From Deltaproteobacteria bacterium (GTDB lineage: Bacteria; Desulfobacterota; Desulfobulbia; Desulfobulbales; SURF-16), in the NCBI GenBank assembly GCA_029939635.1, contig JAOZSN010000072.1:1-14567 (forward strand): 14,567 nt of DNA, in the 5' to 3' direction. The translations under genes were made by a program, and so were the position numbers. The notes beneath the pieces were generated by a model. It had not been told where the DNA came from. It searched no databases and saw only the letters and a list, made by a program, of their open reading frames with translations. Position 1 is the stretch's first letter. The number at the start of each line of letters is the position of its first letter. This document shows positions 1 through 7,345 of this stretch, piece by piece.

Positions 1-329
1 TCGGCAAGCTGAGTGCTGGGCATGGGACTGTCATGTTTTGCCACAAACATCTTAGAATCGAGCTTCGAAGGTTGTAATGTTTTACTCGGCCTTGAGCATC
101 CAGGGATGGGGAAAATTTTTCCCTAGCCTCACTTTTCCCAAACATAGCCAGAATCTTTTTTTATCTCCTTCACCCCCAAATCATTGTTCAAGTTTGCGCC
201 TAAGAATTAGGCCGTCCTCCAGTCAGAAGGCTTTTGGGTTTGAGGATGCGATCGCTCACCGGGAGTATATAAGTTTGAAATATTGTTTTGCTGGGTAAAT
301 ATCTACTCACATGTATGAAAAATCATAAA
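1..329. other. Upstream intergenic region, no supported gene
   Basis: I see no convincing gene here. Reading frame 3 of the plus strand is open from the window edge to a TAA at about 76-78. This could be the last 25 codons of an upstream gene, but nothing in the peptide is recognisable. Two small inverted repeats are visible: GGGAAAA-T-TTTTCCC at 109-123 and GCCTAA-GAA-TTAGGC at 198-212. Neither is followed by a clear T-run, so neither is a convincing terminator. Confidence 0.5.
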
Positions 330-358
330 TTGACTTGTTCTGATAATGGTTCCATAAT
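330..358 (+). promoter_or_regulatory. Candidate sigma70 promoter of the EAL-HDOD gene
   Basis: A -35 box TTGACT (330-335) is separated by exactly 17 bases from a -10 box CATAAT (353-358). Each box matches the housekeeping consensus at five of six positions. The predicted start of transcription would be near 365, about 55 bases before the ATG at 419. This is a pattern match only. Confidence 0.5.
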
Positions 359-418
359 GAATAGTTAGCTTAAATTGCATGAAAATGAACTGCTGTAGTG
401 GTTGGGAGAGGGTTTGAT

Positions 419-1630
419 ATGGAAATGTATATCGCCAGGCAACCGATTTTTAATTTTTCTAAGCGTCTGCATGCCTATGAGCTTCTCTATCGAGGTGCCG
501 CTCATTATAGTCTGGGGCAGATTAGTGGTGATCGGGCCACCACCAGCCTGCTTACCACCACCTTCCTCACCGAGGGCATTGAAAAGGTGTCCAGTGCCAA
601 GCCTTGTTTTATCAATTTTACCAGGGATTTATTGCTCAAGAAGGTACCGCTTTCCTTTCCTAAGAACCGCGTGGTCATTGAGGTGCTCGAGGATGTCCCT
701 GCAACGCTTGATATCATTCGGGTTTGTCAGGAGTTTGTTGCCCAGGGCTATACCGTAGCCCTGGATGATTTTATCTATCATCCCAGCTTAGAGCCGCTTA
801 TTGCCCTGGCAAGCATTATTAAGATTGATTTTACTCTGACCACGGGTAAAGAGCTGGAGAAAACGATCTTTAAGCTGGCCCATCATGATGTGAAACTCCT
901 GGCAGAGAAGGTTGAAACAGCAGAGGAGTTTGACCTGGCCCTGAAGCTGGGATTTTATTATGTTCAAGGCTATTTTTTTGGCAAGCCAGAGATGATAAAA
1001 TCTAAGGAGATTCCTTCTGCTAAGATCAATCTTCTCCAACTGCTGGCTGAGGTGAGTAAAAAAACTACCACCATTAAAACCCTGGAGTCCATTTTCTCCA
1101 GGGATGTGGGGATGACCTATAAACTGCTGCGCTTTATAAATTCTGCCTATTATTTTTTGGAGGCCAAGATTGAATCTGTTTCCCATGCCATTGTTTATCT
1201 TGGTGAGCAGGGTGTAAAGCGTTTTGTTATCCTGCTCATTATCTCTGAGATTGCTATGGACAAGCCCCCTGAGATTGTCCGTCTCTCTGTGGTGCGGGCA
1301 AAATTTTGTGAGCAGCTGGCCGCAGAGAGTAGGGTGTGGGATGACGCCTCAGAAATTTTTCTCCTGGGACTTTTTTCCATGATTGATGCCCTTTTGGATG
1401 TCGCCATGGAGGAGGTCATGAAGCAACTACCCATTGCTGTTGAGATTAAGGATGCCTTGATTAGACAACACGGCCCGGCCTTCCCTTTTTTAGCCGCGAC
1501 GATCAGTTACGAAAAAGGCCAGAAAAAGGAATGTCTTGCGGCCTTGGCTGAGCTTGGGGTGAATCCGAAAAATGTGTATGGCTACTATCTTGCGGCTGTG
1601 CAGTATGCCGATACCCTGACCCGGGTTTAA
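419..1630 (+). CDS. EAL and HDOD domain signalling protein (YuxH-type)
   Basis: This 403-residue cytoplasmic protein pairs an N-terminal EAL-like domain (about 1-190) with a C-terminal HDOD domain (about 195-385), as in the YuxH-type family. The opening MEMYIARQPIF and later AYELLYR are typical. Counterparts of the c-di-GMP phosphodiesterase motifs are visible: ELL at 21-23, INFT near 66, EVLED near 88, ALDDF near 116 and QGYFFGKP. However, the usual DDFGTG loop reads DDFIYH, so the EAL part is probably a binding or regulatory module rather than an active enzyme. HDOD domains are non-enzymatic relatives of HD phosphohydrolases used in signalling. I chose ATG 419 because GGAGAGGG (405-412) lies 6 bases before it; the frame also allows a GTG at 398. 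The gene stands alone, 323 bases from the convergent rhodanese gene. The c-di-GMP link is family knowledge; the target is unknown. Confidence 0.85.
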   Translation: MEMYIARQPIFNFSKRLHAYELLYRGAAHYSLGQISGDRATTSLLTTTFLTEGIEKVSSAKPCFINFTRDLLLKKVPLSFPKNRVVIEVLEDVPATLDIIRVCQEFVAQGYTVALDDFIYHPSLEPLIALASIIKIDFTLTTGKELEKTIFKLAHHDVKLLAEKVETAEEFDLALKLGFYYVQGYFFGKPEMIKSKEIPSAKINLLQLLAEVSKKTTTIKTLESIFSRDVGMTYKLLRFINSAYYFLEAKIESVSHAIVYLGEQGVKRFVILLIISEIAMDKPPEIVRLSVVRAKFCEQLAAESRVWDDASEIFLLGLFSMIDALLDVAMEEVMKQLPIAVEIKDALIRQHGPAFPFLAATISYEKGQKKECLAALAELGVNPKNVYGYYLAAVQYADTLTRV

Positions 1631-1653
1631 TTACGATCCCCTTCTACATACAG

Positions 1654-1828
1654 CCTGTAGGAAAATAACATGGCTGAAATTGCGCTTAGGTTTGGGCTAG
1701 ATTTGGATACGACGATTGAGCAAAACGCGCAGGCGTAGCAGTGCTATGGTGAGGATTTTGCGATTGAGTCGTATTCAAAAATGGCATGAAGATAAGATGC
1801 AAGATTGGCCATGTTATTTTCCTACAGG
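1654..1828. repeat. 175-bp imperfect palindrome with 21-bp perfect terminal inverted repeats
   Basis: Bases 1654-1674 (beginning CCTGTAGGAAAA) are the exact reverse complement of 1808-1828. Symmetry continues inward around an axis at 1741: ATACGAC (1707-1713) pairs with GTCGTAT (1768-1774), GCAAAA with TTTTGC, and TAGCA (1736-1740) with TGCTA (1742-1746). The arms between are only partly complementary. The element holds no believable gene; a 22-codon ATG frame at 1670-1738 is explained by the repeat. It resembles a MITE-like or large REP-like intergenic element. I could not identify a clear target-site duplication. Transcribed RNA would fold into a long hairpin just after the EAL-HDOD stop, so it may also help to end or stabilise that transcript. 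Confidence 0.8.
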
Positions 1829-1849
1829 ACAAAAGAGAAGTAAAAAGGT

Positions 1850-1881
1850 AAAGGGCTGTTTCCAGGAGGAAACAGCCCTTT
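1850..1881 (-). terminator. Strong intrinsic terminator of the triple-rhodanese gene
   Basis: A perfect 14-bp stem (1850-1863 with 1868-1881) closes a 4-base loop. Read on the minus strand, the stem is followed by ACC and then TTTTT, as expected for a Rho-independent terminator. It starts about 70 bases after the stop codon of the rhodanese gene ending at 1954. On the plus strand the stem is followed by TGGGG instead of a T-run, so it primarily serves the minus strand, although it could also block plus-strand read-through. Confidence 0.85.
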
Positions 1882-1953
1882 GGGGTACTGCTTTTGGGGA
1901 AGAGCTTGGTAAGGGAGCCGTGGAAACAGTTCTGTTTTCAAGACTCTCTATGA

Positions 1954-3234
1954 TTATTCTGTGAATTCACAGACATTTCCATCACATTCCACCTCTGCCA
2001 TGAGGTAGAAGGCGTCATAGTTATTTTTTCTCAGTTCCTTGGTGGCCATTTCAGCTCGCGCTCCCGTGCTACAGTAGACGTAGACAGTTTTGTCCTGGGG
2101 TATGTCAGTCAGGCGACTGCAGACTTGATCCAAAGGGATATTGATGGCGTTAGCCACCATACCTATCTCTGCCTCCTCAACATTACGGACATCTAGAACA
2201 ACAACCCCTGGGTCAGAATCATTATGGGTCTTATTGAAGACTGCCAGGGACACCTCATCTTGATCCAGAATACGTTTCCAGTTGACCTGGTTGAGTAGGG
2301 GGCCTGATTCGGTGGGCCCGCCCTGTTTGGTCCAGCCTTGAAAACCACCCTGTACAAGCGAGACTTTTTGATAGCCCGAGTCATGGAAAATTGCCATGGC
2401 CTCCAGGGTTTCAATTATGTCATCGCTGTAGAGCACGACAGGTGCCTTGAGGGGAATAACCTCCATATGAGCTTCCAGCTCTGCCATGGGCATGGAGATG
2501 GAGCGTGGGATACGTTTCAGCATTGCCTTATCAGCACTACGCAGATCGACAAGAACAATATTACCCTTACAGACATAGCCGTAGGAGGCGTATGTTGGTA
2601 GACCTGTCTTTTGCCAGCCAGGTTCTCCTGCCACAAAGGTGCGAACATTGGTATATCCTGCTTGCACAGCCATGGCTGAATTTTTAGGGCTCATGCCACA
2701 GGAGGGGCCACCGCAGTAAAAGACCAGGAGGCTATCTTTGTCTAGAGGAAGCAGGCTGGTAAGCTCCTTCATCTTGCACATGGGGATGGAGATGGCTTCG
2801 GGCAGATGCCCCTCTGCGTATCGTGCTGCTGGGCGTGAGTCGATAAGGGCAAGGTTGACTCGATTATTAAGAAGAACCTGCAACTCCTTGAGTTTGATTT
2901 CTGTTACCCCGGCGGGTAATTTAACTAGCTTTGGTTTAATCTCAGTGGCGTATGGTTCACCCTGGCGCACCTCGTAGGCAACAAGGGCGATATGATCTTT
3001 GATGGCGTAGTGTACACCAATGGTTTGGCGGTCAAATTTAACCAGATGTGTTGTTTCATCCACCTGGATGGAGATAGCTTGGGCCTTGTTTGATTTACCC
3101 ACCACCTTACCCTTAAAAACCAGCCGTTCCCGAGGGCTGGTGAATGATTGAGCTGCTCCTGGGCCTGGAGCAAACAGCAAGCCTGCTGTCAGGCACACGG
3201 CAAGGAGTAGGTTAAAGATAAATTTATGGCTCAT
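1954..3234 (-). CDS. Exported triple-rhodanese protein
   Basis: The 426-residue product starts with a signal peptide (about 1-29, hydrophobic LLLAVCLTAGLLF, likely cut after AAQ), so it should act in the periplasm. Residues about 31-105 form an unassigned beta-rich stretch. Three rhodanese-like modules follow. The first (about 112-215) carries YCGGPSCGMS, with Cys174 and Cys179 in the long C-x4-C form of the active loop. The second (about 218-305) has VVLYSDD where the cysteine would be and looks catalytically dead, though it keeps QGGFQGW. The third (about 318-415) has the canonical CSTGARAEM loop at Cys388 and ends with a short tail carrying Cys417 and Cys422. Rhodaneses transfer sulfane sulfur through a cysteine persulfide; the substrate here is unknown. 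The ATG lacks a strong ribosome-binding site. A sigma54-type promoter lies upstream, and the neighbouring divergent operon encodes a sigma54 activator. Confidence 0.85.
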   Translation of the reverse strand: MSHKFIFNLLLAVCLTAGLLFAPGPGAAQSFTSPRERLVFKGKVVGKSNKAQAISIQVDETTHLVKFDRQTIGVHYAIKDHIALVAYEVRQGEPYATEIKPKLVKLPAGVTEIKLKELQVLLNNRVNLALIDSRPAARYAEGHLPEAISIPMCKMKELTSLLPLDKDSLLVFYCGGPSCGMSPKNSAMAVQAGYTNVRTFVAGEPGWQKTGLPTYASYGYVCKGNIVLVDLRSADKAMLKRIPRSISMPMAELEAHMEVIPLKAPVVLYSDDIIETLEAMAIFHDSGYQKVSLVQGGFQGWTKQGGPTESGPLLNQVNWKRILDQDEVSLAVFNKTHNDSDPGVVVLDVRNVEEAEIGMVANAINIPLDQVCSRLTDIPQDKTVYVYCSTGARAEMATKELRKNNYDAFYLMAEVECDGNVCEFTE

Positions 3235-3325
3235 GGTTGAATGATACGCGAGTAAAAATGTCTAAAGGATATCTACTTAAGGCACCCTAAAATTAGGACA
3301 ACGACTATCGTAATGTTAAATTTCT

Positions 3326-3341
3326 AGCAACCGGCATGCCA
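3326..3341 (-). promoter_or_regulatory. Predicted sigma54 (-24/-12) promoter of the triple-rhodanese gene
   Basis: Read on the minus strand this site is TGGCATG-CCGG-TTGCT. It matches the RpoN consensus TGGCACG-N4-TTGCW at all but one defined position and has the invariant GG and GC separated by exactly 10 bases. Transcription would start near 3315, leaving a leader of about 80 bases before the ATG at 3234. Sigma54 promoters need an AAA+ activator, and one is encoded about 2.6 kb away at 5918-7345. Upstream activator sites would be expected in the 3350-3500 region, where several short inverted repeats occur, for example GCCTG (3354-3358) with CAGGC (3376-3380). The assignment of that regulator to this promoter is inference. 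Confidence 0.7.
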
Positions 3342-3397
3342 TGGGGAATGGATGCCTGCATTTCGGTCACCAAGACAGGCGCTACAAGGAGAAGACC

Positions 3398-3499
3398 ATG
3401 GGATACTGCTATGAAAAAAAGTGGAAACCGGTGCAAGATAATTTGACAAGTGTGGGCTGCTCAGGCATTATAAGAAACGTAATGACTTGGGGGATATAA
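3398..3499 (+). CDS. Possible 33-residue small protein or leader peptide
   Basis: An ATG at 3398 is preceded by AAGGAG (3386-3391) with a 6-base spacer, the best ribosome-binding site in the control region. The frame runs 33 codons to a TAA at 3497-3499. The peptide begins MGYCYEKKWKPVQ and contains two cysteines and two further tryptophan or aromatic clusters. It has no signal peptide or membrane segment, and I do not recognise it. An intrinsic terminator begins 15 bases after its stop, so it could be a leader peptide for the kinase operon, an independent micro-gene, or a chance frame. The ideal Shine-Dalgarno spacing is the main support. Confidence 0.35.
   Translation: MGYCYEKKWKPVQDNLTSVGCSGIIRNVMTWGI
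3443..3471 (+). promoter_or_regulatory. Candidate sigma70 promoter before the kinase operon
   Basis: A perfect -35 hexamer TTGACA (3443-3448) is followed after 17 bases by CATTAT (3466-3471), which matches the -10 consensus at four positions. A perfect TATAAT also occurs at 3495-3500, but with no good -35 in register. Either could drive the kinase operon starting at 3588. Any transcript from them meets the terminator-like hairpin at 3514-3552 almost at once. Confidence 0.35.
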
Positions 3500-3513
3500 T
3501 TTTATCTGCTTGA

Positions 3514-3552
3514 TTGCAGGTTGCAAAACTCTTTGTTCCTGCAAGTTTTTTT
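3514..3552 (+). terminator. Intrinsic terminator or attenuator just upstream of the kinase operon
   Basis: TTGCAGG (3514-3520) pairs with CCTGCAA (3538-3544), and inside it CAAA (3524-3527) pairs with TTTG (3532-3535) around an ACTC loop. One G and then seven consecutive T residues (3546-3552) follow. This is the form of a Rho-independent terminator on the plus strand. It lies between the small ORF at 3398-3499 and the kinase ATG at 3588. It may end a short upstream transcript or act as an attenuator for the operon. Confidence 0.6.
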
Positions 3553-3587
3553 GCACCTTATTCAAGATACCCTTAAATGTATTACCT

Positions 3588-5870
3588 ATGAACCTGCGCT
3601 TTCTCATTTTTTTTACTGTCTCAGCCATCGGCACCTTTCCCCTTGTTCTGTTTTTGCTATTCAGCCTGCCTTCCTCCATCCATCAGCTTAATCTCGCCGC
3701 TCAGCAGGAGACTATGGCGCTTTCCCGTATTCATTTTAGTCACCTAAACAGCCGTATAAGTTGCCTGGAGAAAAGTATTAAACGCCTGGCCATTGTGCCG
3801 GTGAGCCTTGATGTGGTGAGTGATGAGCTAGGAGATGAGGTACACAGTTCCCGTTTAGAGCATCTGGTGGTAACCTGGTTCCAGGAAAACGATCAGATTC
3901 GGGAGATACAGTTTCTCGATTTGGTGGGCAATGAGCGTTTTCGTATGGTGCGCACCCAGGCAGAGTTATCTTTGGTTGGCAGCAGTGGATTGGAAAATCA
4001 TGACCAGGCCCCTGCTTTTCTTCTGGGGCTTCATCTCTCACCCAATGAGGTCTTTGTTGGGGTGGCCAGTGAAGAGAGTCGCCGTAATCAGCAGGGTAGC
4101 CATGATTTTTTCATGGTTACCCCGGTAACAGGGCAAGGTAGCGAGATGGCAGGACTCTTAGTATTGCTGGTGGAGTTGCCTACCTTTTTGGAGGATTTCC
4201 GTGATGCCCTCTGGGTGTTGGCCGATGGCTCCATGATCCATCATCCTGAGCAGTTCAACTCTTCTTTTGTTTTGCCTGATCGGGTCAGTGATCCTGCTGT
4301 GCAGGCCGAGACAGAGCCGTTCATCCAAACCACAGCGGAGCAGTTGCAACTTTCATGGTTGCCCATCAGTTTTAACAAGGATCAGCGGCCTGTGATGTGG
4401 ATTGGGCGCTTGGTTGATCTGTCTAATAGTTTGCAGTGGAAGGCCTCCATGCTGCAGAATTTATTGATCATTGTGGTACTGACAGCCTTAAGTGTTTTTG
4501 CTCTGGCCCATTTCATGTCAAGTCGCCTCATGCTGGTCAAACAGGATATTTTAAATGGCCTTGACCAGCTTCTGAACCATGATAAATCCGTGTGCTTTTC
4601 CTGGCGGGGCCCTGCTGAGTTACGTAATCTGGCCCGTGATTTGAGTCATTTGGGTGAGTTGTATCTTCATACCCGCCTGGCGCGTCAGGAGGCAGAGGCC
4701 GCCCGTCTGGAGTCTGAGGAAAAATTTCGGAACCTCACAGAGTCAGCCCATGATGCCATCATCTTCATGGATCATCATGGGGATGTAACCTATTGGAACA
4801 AGGCGGCTGAGTCCTTTTTTGGCTATACTGCAGCCGAGGCCATGGGTCAACCTATCCATGCTCTGATTTCTTTAAGTCGCAGTGAGGGTGGTGAGGACAT
4901 GGGCATGAGCGCCACCAGGGCAGGTAGTCAGGTGGATGAGATGCTGGAGCTGACCGCCACCAGGAAAGATGGGCGTGAGATTCTTTTAGAACTGTCACTT
5001 TCAGCCATATCCATTAATGATAGTTGGCATGCCAGCTGGATTGTGCGTGACATATCCGAGCGTAAGAAGGCGGCGGCGGCAGCCCTGTTTCAGCAGCAAC
5101 AGTTGATCCAGGCCGATAAGATGATCTCCTTGGGGCTCTTGGTTTCGGGCGTTGCCCATGAAATCAATAACCCCAACTCCATTGTTATGCTCAATAACCC
5201 AATGTTACTCCGGGCCTGGCAGTCAGTGTTGCCCATCCTAGAAGAATTTTATGAAGATAATGGCGATTTCTTGGTGGCTGGGTTGGATTTTAGTGAGATG
5301 CGGGAGCAGGTGCCTCGCCTCTTCAGCGAGATTGATGAAGGGGCGCGTAAGATAAAGGGCATTGTGTTGGATTTAAAGGATTATGCCCGTCAGGAGAGTA
5401 GTGCTCTGCAGCAACCCATGGACTTGAACCAGGTGGCTGATGCTGCGGTACGTCTGACCCGTAATGCGGTGAAAAATTCCACTCACCATTTCCAGCTGAA
5501 ATTGGCCTCAGAGCTGCCCCCTATCATGGGCAATATGCAGCGCCTGGAACAGGTGGTTATTAATCTGATCCAAAATAGCTGTGAGGCGTTGGCAGGGCCA
5601 GAGAAGGAGATAACCTTGGTGACGAGTTTTGAGGCTGATAAGGGCCAGGTAGTGCTGCGCCTGGAAGATGAGGGCTGCGGGATTGATAGCCATGCCATGG
5701 GCAAGGTGTGTGATCCTTTTTACACTACCAAGCGCAGCATGGGTGGTACTGGTTTAGGGCTGTCGGTCTCTGCCGGCATCATGAAAGAACACCACGGCCA
5801 GCTGGCGTTTGCCCCGCGTCCTGGCGGTGGGACAATTGTTACCATGGTCTTTCCGCTAAAAGAGAGTTAA
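3588..5870 (+). CDS. Membrane PAS-domain sensor histidine kinase (NtrB-type catalytic core)
   Basis: This 760-residue inner-membrane kinase has a first membrane helix at about 4-27 and a large periplasmic region (about 30-285) without a motif I can name, probably a Cache-like sensor. A second membrane helix follows at about 288-309, then a HAMP-like linker and a PAS domain (about 376-490). The phosphoacceptor segment is GVAHEINNPN with His524. The ATPase domain shows NLIQNSCEAL (659-668), DEGCGI (694-699), DPFYTTK and GGTGLGLS. It would autophosphorylate and pass phosphate to the regulator encoded 47 bases downstream. The open frame extends back to a TTG at 3510, but that extension overlaps a terminator hairpin, so I prefer the ATG at 3588, directly before the first membrane helix; its ribosome-binding site is weak. 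The ligand is unknown, but the co-transcribed rhodanese suggests sulfur chemistry. Confidence 0.88.
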   Translation: MNLRFLIFFTVSAIGTFPLVLFLLFSLPSSIHQLNLAAQQETMALSRIHFSHLNSRISCLEKSIKRLAIVPVSLDVVSDELGDEVHSSRLEHLVVTWFQENDQIREIQFLDLVGNERFRMVRTQAELSLVGSSGLENHDQAPAFLLGLHLSPNEVFVGVASEESRRNQQGSHDFFMVTPVTGQGSEMAGLLVLLVELPTFLEDFRDALWVLADGSMIHHPEQFNSSFVLPDRVSDPAVQAETEPFIQTTAEQLQLSWLPISFNKDQRPVMWIGRLVDLSNSLQWKASMLQNLLIIVVLTALSVFALAHFMSSRLMLVKQDILNGLDQLLNHDKSVCFSWRGPAELRNLARDLSHLGELYLHTRLARQEAEAARLESEEKFRNLTESAHDAIIFMDHHGDVTYWNKAAESFFGYTAAEAMGQPIHALISLSRSEGGEDMGMSATRAGSQVDEMLELTATRKDGREILLELSLSAISINDSWHASWIVRDISERKKAAAAALFQQQQLIQADKMISLGLLVSGVAHEINNPNSIVMLNNPMLLRAWQSVLPILEEFYEDNGDFLVAGLDFSEMREQVPRLFSEIDEGARKIKGIVLDLKDYARQESSALQQPMDLNQVADAAVRLTRNAVKNSTHHFQLKLASELPPIMGNMQRLEQVVINLIQNSCEALAGPEKEITLVTSFEADKGQVVLRLEDEGCGIDSHAMGKVCDPFYTTKRSMGGTGLGLSVSAGIMKEHHGQLAFAPRPGGGTIVTMVFPLKES

Positions 5871-5917
5871 GGGCACCTTAACAATAGTTTTAGATTTTGA
5901 TGGAGGAGTTACTAAAG

Positions 5918-7345
5918 ATGAAAAAAAATTATCCGCGCCATCCGGTTCTCTTGGTAGATGATGAAGAGGCGTGGTTGCATAGCTTTAGTCTCACCTTGCG
6001 CGCTGCTGGCATCAGTAATATTAAAACCTGCCAGGATAGCCGTCAGGTTATGGATATGGTGGCGGTGGAGCCAATTTCAGTATTGGTGTTAGATTTGAAC
6101 ATGCCCCATATCAGCGGAGCGGAGCTGCTTATCAAGGCGGTGGAGGAGTATCCCCATATACCGATCATTATTATGAGTGGCCTGGATCAGCTGGAGACAG
6201 CGGTAAACTGCATTAAGCAGGGTGCCTTTGATTATTTTACCAAGGTGTCAGAAGAAAATAGGCTCATTGCCGGGGTGCAGCGGGCCATTGAGGTGGCTGG
6301 ATTGCGGCGGGAAAATTCTTCCTTAAAGGAGCATTTTTTAGAGGATCGCCTGGACACACCCGAGATTTTTGCCCCCATCATCACCCATAATAAGAAGATG
6401 CGTACCCTCTTCCAGTATATGGAGGCGATTAGTGCCAGCCGAGAACCCGTACTTATCACCGGTGCCACCGGGGTGGGTAAGGAGCTCTTTGCGCGTGCCA
6501 TGCATACCATCAGTGCCCTGGATGGTGATTTTGTGCCGGTAAACGTGGCTGGCCTTGATGATACCGTATTTTCTGATACCCTGTTTGGCCATCGTAAGGG
6601 GGCCTTTACCGGGGCGGAAACGGCACGGGAAGGTCTTATTGGGAGAGCTGGCGGTGGGACATTGTTTCTGGATGAGATTGGTGATCTGTCGGCCTCCTCT
6701 CAGGTCAAGTTGCTCCGTCTTTTGCAAGAGCGGGAATATTTTCAGTTGGGCTCTGACCTGCCACGTCGCAGTGATGCGCGCCTGATCTTTGCCACCCATC
6801 GTCCCATTGACAACTTGCAGCAACAAGGAGATTTTCGGACAGATCTTTTTTTCCGGCTGCGCGCTCACCATATCCATATTCCGCCATTAAAGGAGCGTCA
6901 GGGTGACATACCTCTGCTCCTTGATCATTTTTTAGAGCGTTCGGCCCATAAGCTTGCCAAAAAAACACCAACCTACCCTAAAGAACTGCCTTTATTGCTG
7001 GATACCTATGATTTCCCAGGCAATGTCCGGGAGCTTGAGCATATGGTTTTTGATGCCTTGAGCAAGCATAAGAGTAAGATGCTGTCCATGGATAGCTTTA
7101 AAGGGTATATTAGTGAGCAAGGGCGGCATGCCCATGCTTTTCCTGAGGTCGCAGCAGCAGATGGCAGTGGCCAGACACTATTCAGTGTCCTGGAAATTCT
7201 GCCCACTCTGAAGGAGGCGGGCCATCTCATCGTGCAGGAGGCCCTTCATCGGGCTGGTGGAAACCAGGCCATTGCCGCAGATATGCTGGGTATCACCAGA
7301 CAGGCCTTAAATTGGCGATTAAAAAAGAAGGCGGAAAAAGAATGA
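5918..7345 (+). CDS. Sigma54-dependent response regulator, NtrC family
   Basis: The 475-residue protein has all three parts of an NtrC-type activator. The receiver domain (about 8-125) has the acidic pair Asp14-Asp15, phospho-site Asp59 in VLVLDLN and Lys109; the residue after this lysine is Val instead of the usual Pro. The AAA+ domain (about 150-385) has Walker A GATGVGKE (182-189), the sigma54-contact loop GAFTGA (228-233) and Walker B LFLDEIGD. A Fis-type helix-turn-helix closes the protein (about 430-470; AADMLGITRQALNWRLKKK). GGAGGAG at 5902-5908 lies 9 bases before the ATG at 5918, so this start is preferred over the in-frame ATG at 5900 or TTG at 5897. It is the likely partner of the upstream kinase and opens sigma54 promoters. 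A good candidate target is the promoter at 3326-3341. Its stop overlaps the next gene's start. Confidence 0.92.
   Translation: MKKNYPRHPVLLVDDEEAWLHSFSLTLRAAGISNIKTCQDSRQVMDMVAVEPISVLVLDLNMPHISGAELLIKAVEEYPHIPIIIMSGLDQLETAVNCIKQGAFDYFTKVSEENRLIAGVQRAIEVAGLRRENSSLKEHFLEDRLDTPEIFAPIITHNKKMRTLFQYMEAISASREPVLITGATGVGKELFARAMHTISALDGDFVPVNVAGLDDTVFSDTLFGHRKGAFTGAETAREGLIGRAGGGTLFLDEIGDLSASSQVKLLRLLQEREYFQLGSDLPRRSDARLIFATHRPIDNLQQQGDFRTDLFFRLRAHHIHIPPLKERQGDIPLLLDHFLERSAHKLAKKTPTYPKELPLLLDTYDFPGNVRELEHMVFDALSKHKSKMLSMDSFKGYISEQGRHAHAFPEVAAADGSGQTLFSVLEILPTLKEAGHLIVQEALHRAGGNQAIAADMLGITRQALNWRLKKKAEKE

Noticed and set aside
1670..1738. 22-codon ATG frame with an AGGAAAA leader
   Set aside because: Both the leader and the ATG are part of the 21-bp terminal inverted repeat, so the apparent ribosome-binding site is explained by the repeat.
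1716..1964. 82-codon plus-strand frame between the EAL-HDOD and rhodanese genes
   Set aside because: It starts at TTG inside the palindromic repeat, runs through the minus-strand terminator and overlaps the end of the rhodanese gene. The peptide shows no protein-like features.
3333..3380. Riboswitch (for example c-di-GMP type) upstream of the kinase operon
   Set aside because: The stems GGCAT/ATGCC and GCCTG/CAGGC share bases and look like alternative folds, but I cannot match conserved riboswitch core motifs, and the region overlaps the sigma54 promoter for the opposite strand.
3510..3587. N-terminal extension of the membrane kinase from TTG 3510
   Set aside because: The extension is encoded by the terminator hairpin and T-run, gives a cysteine-rich peptide unlike a sensor N-terminus, and the ATG at 3588 begins right at the membrane helix.
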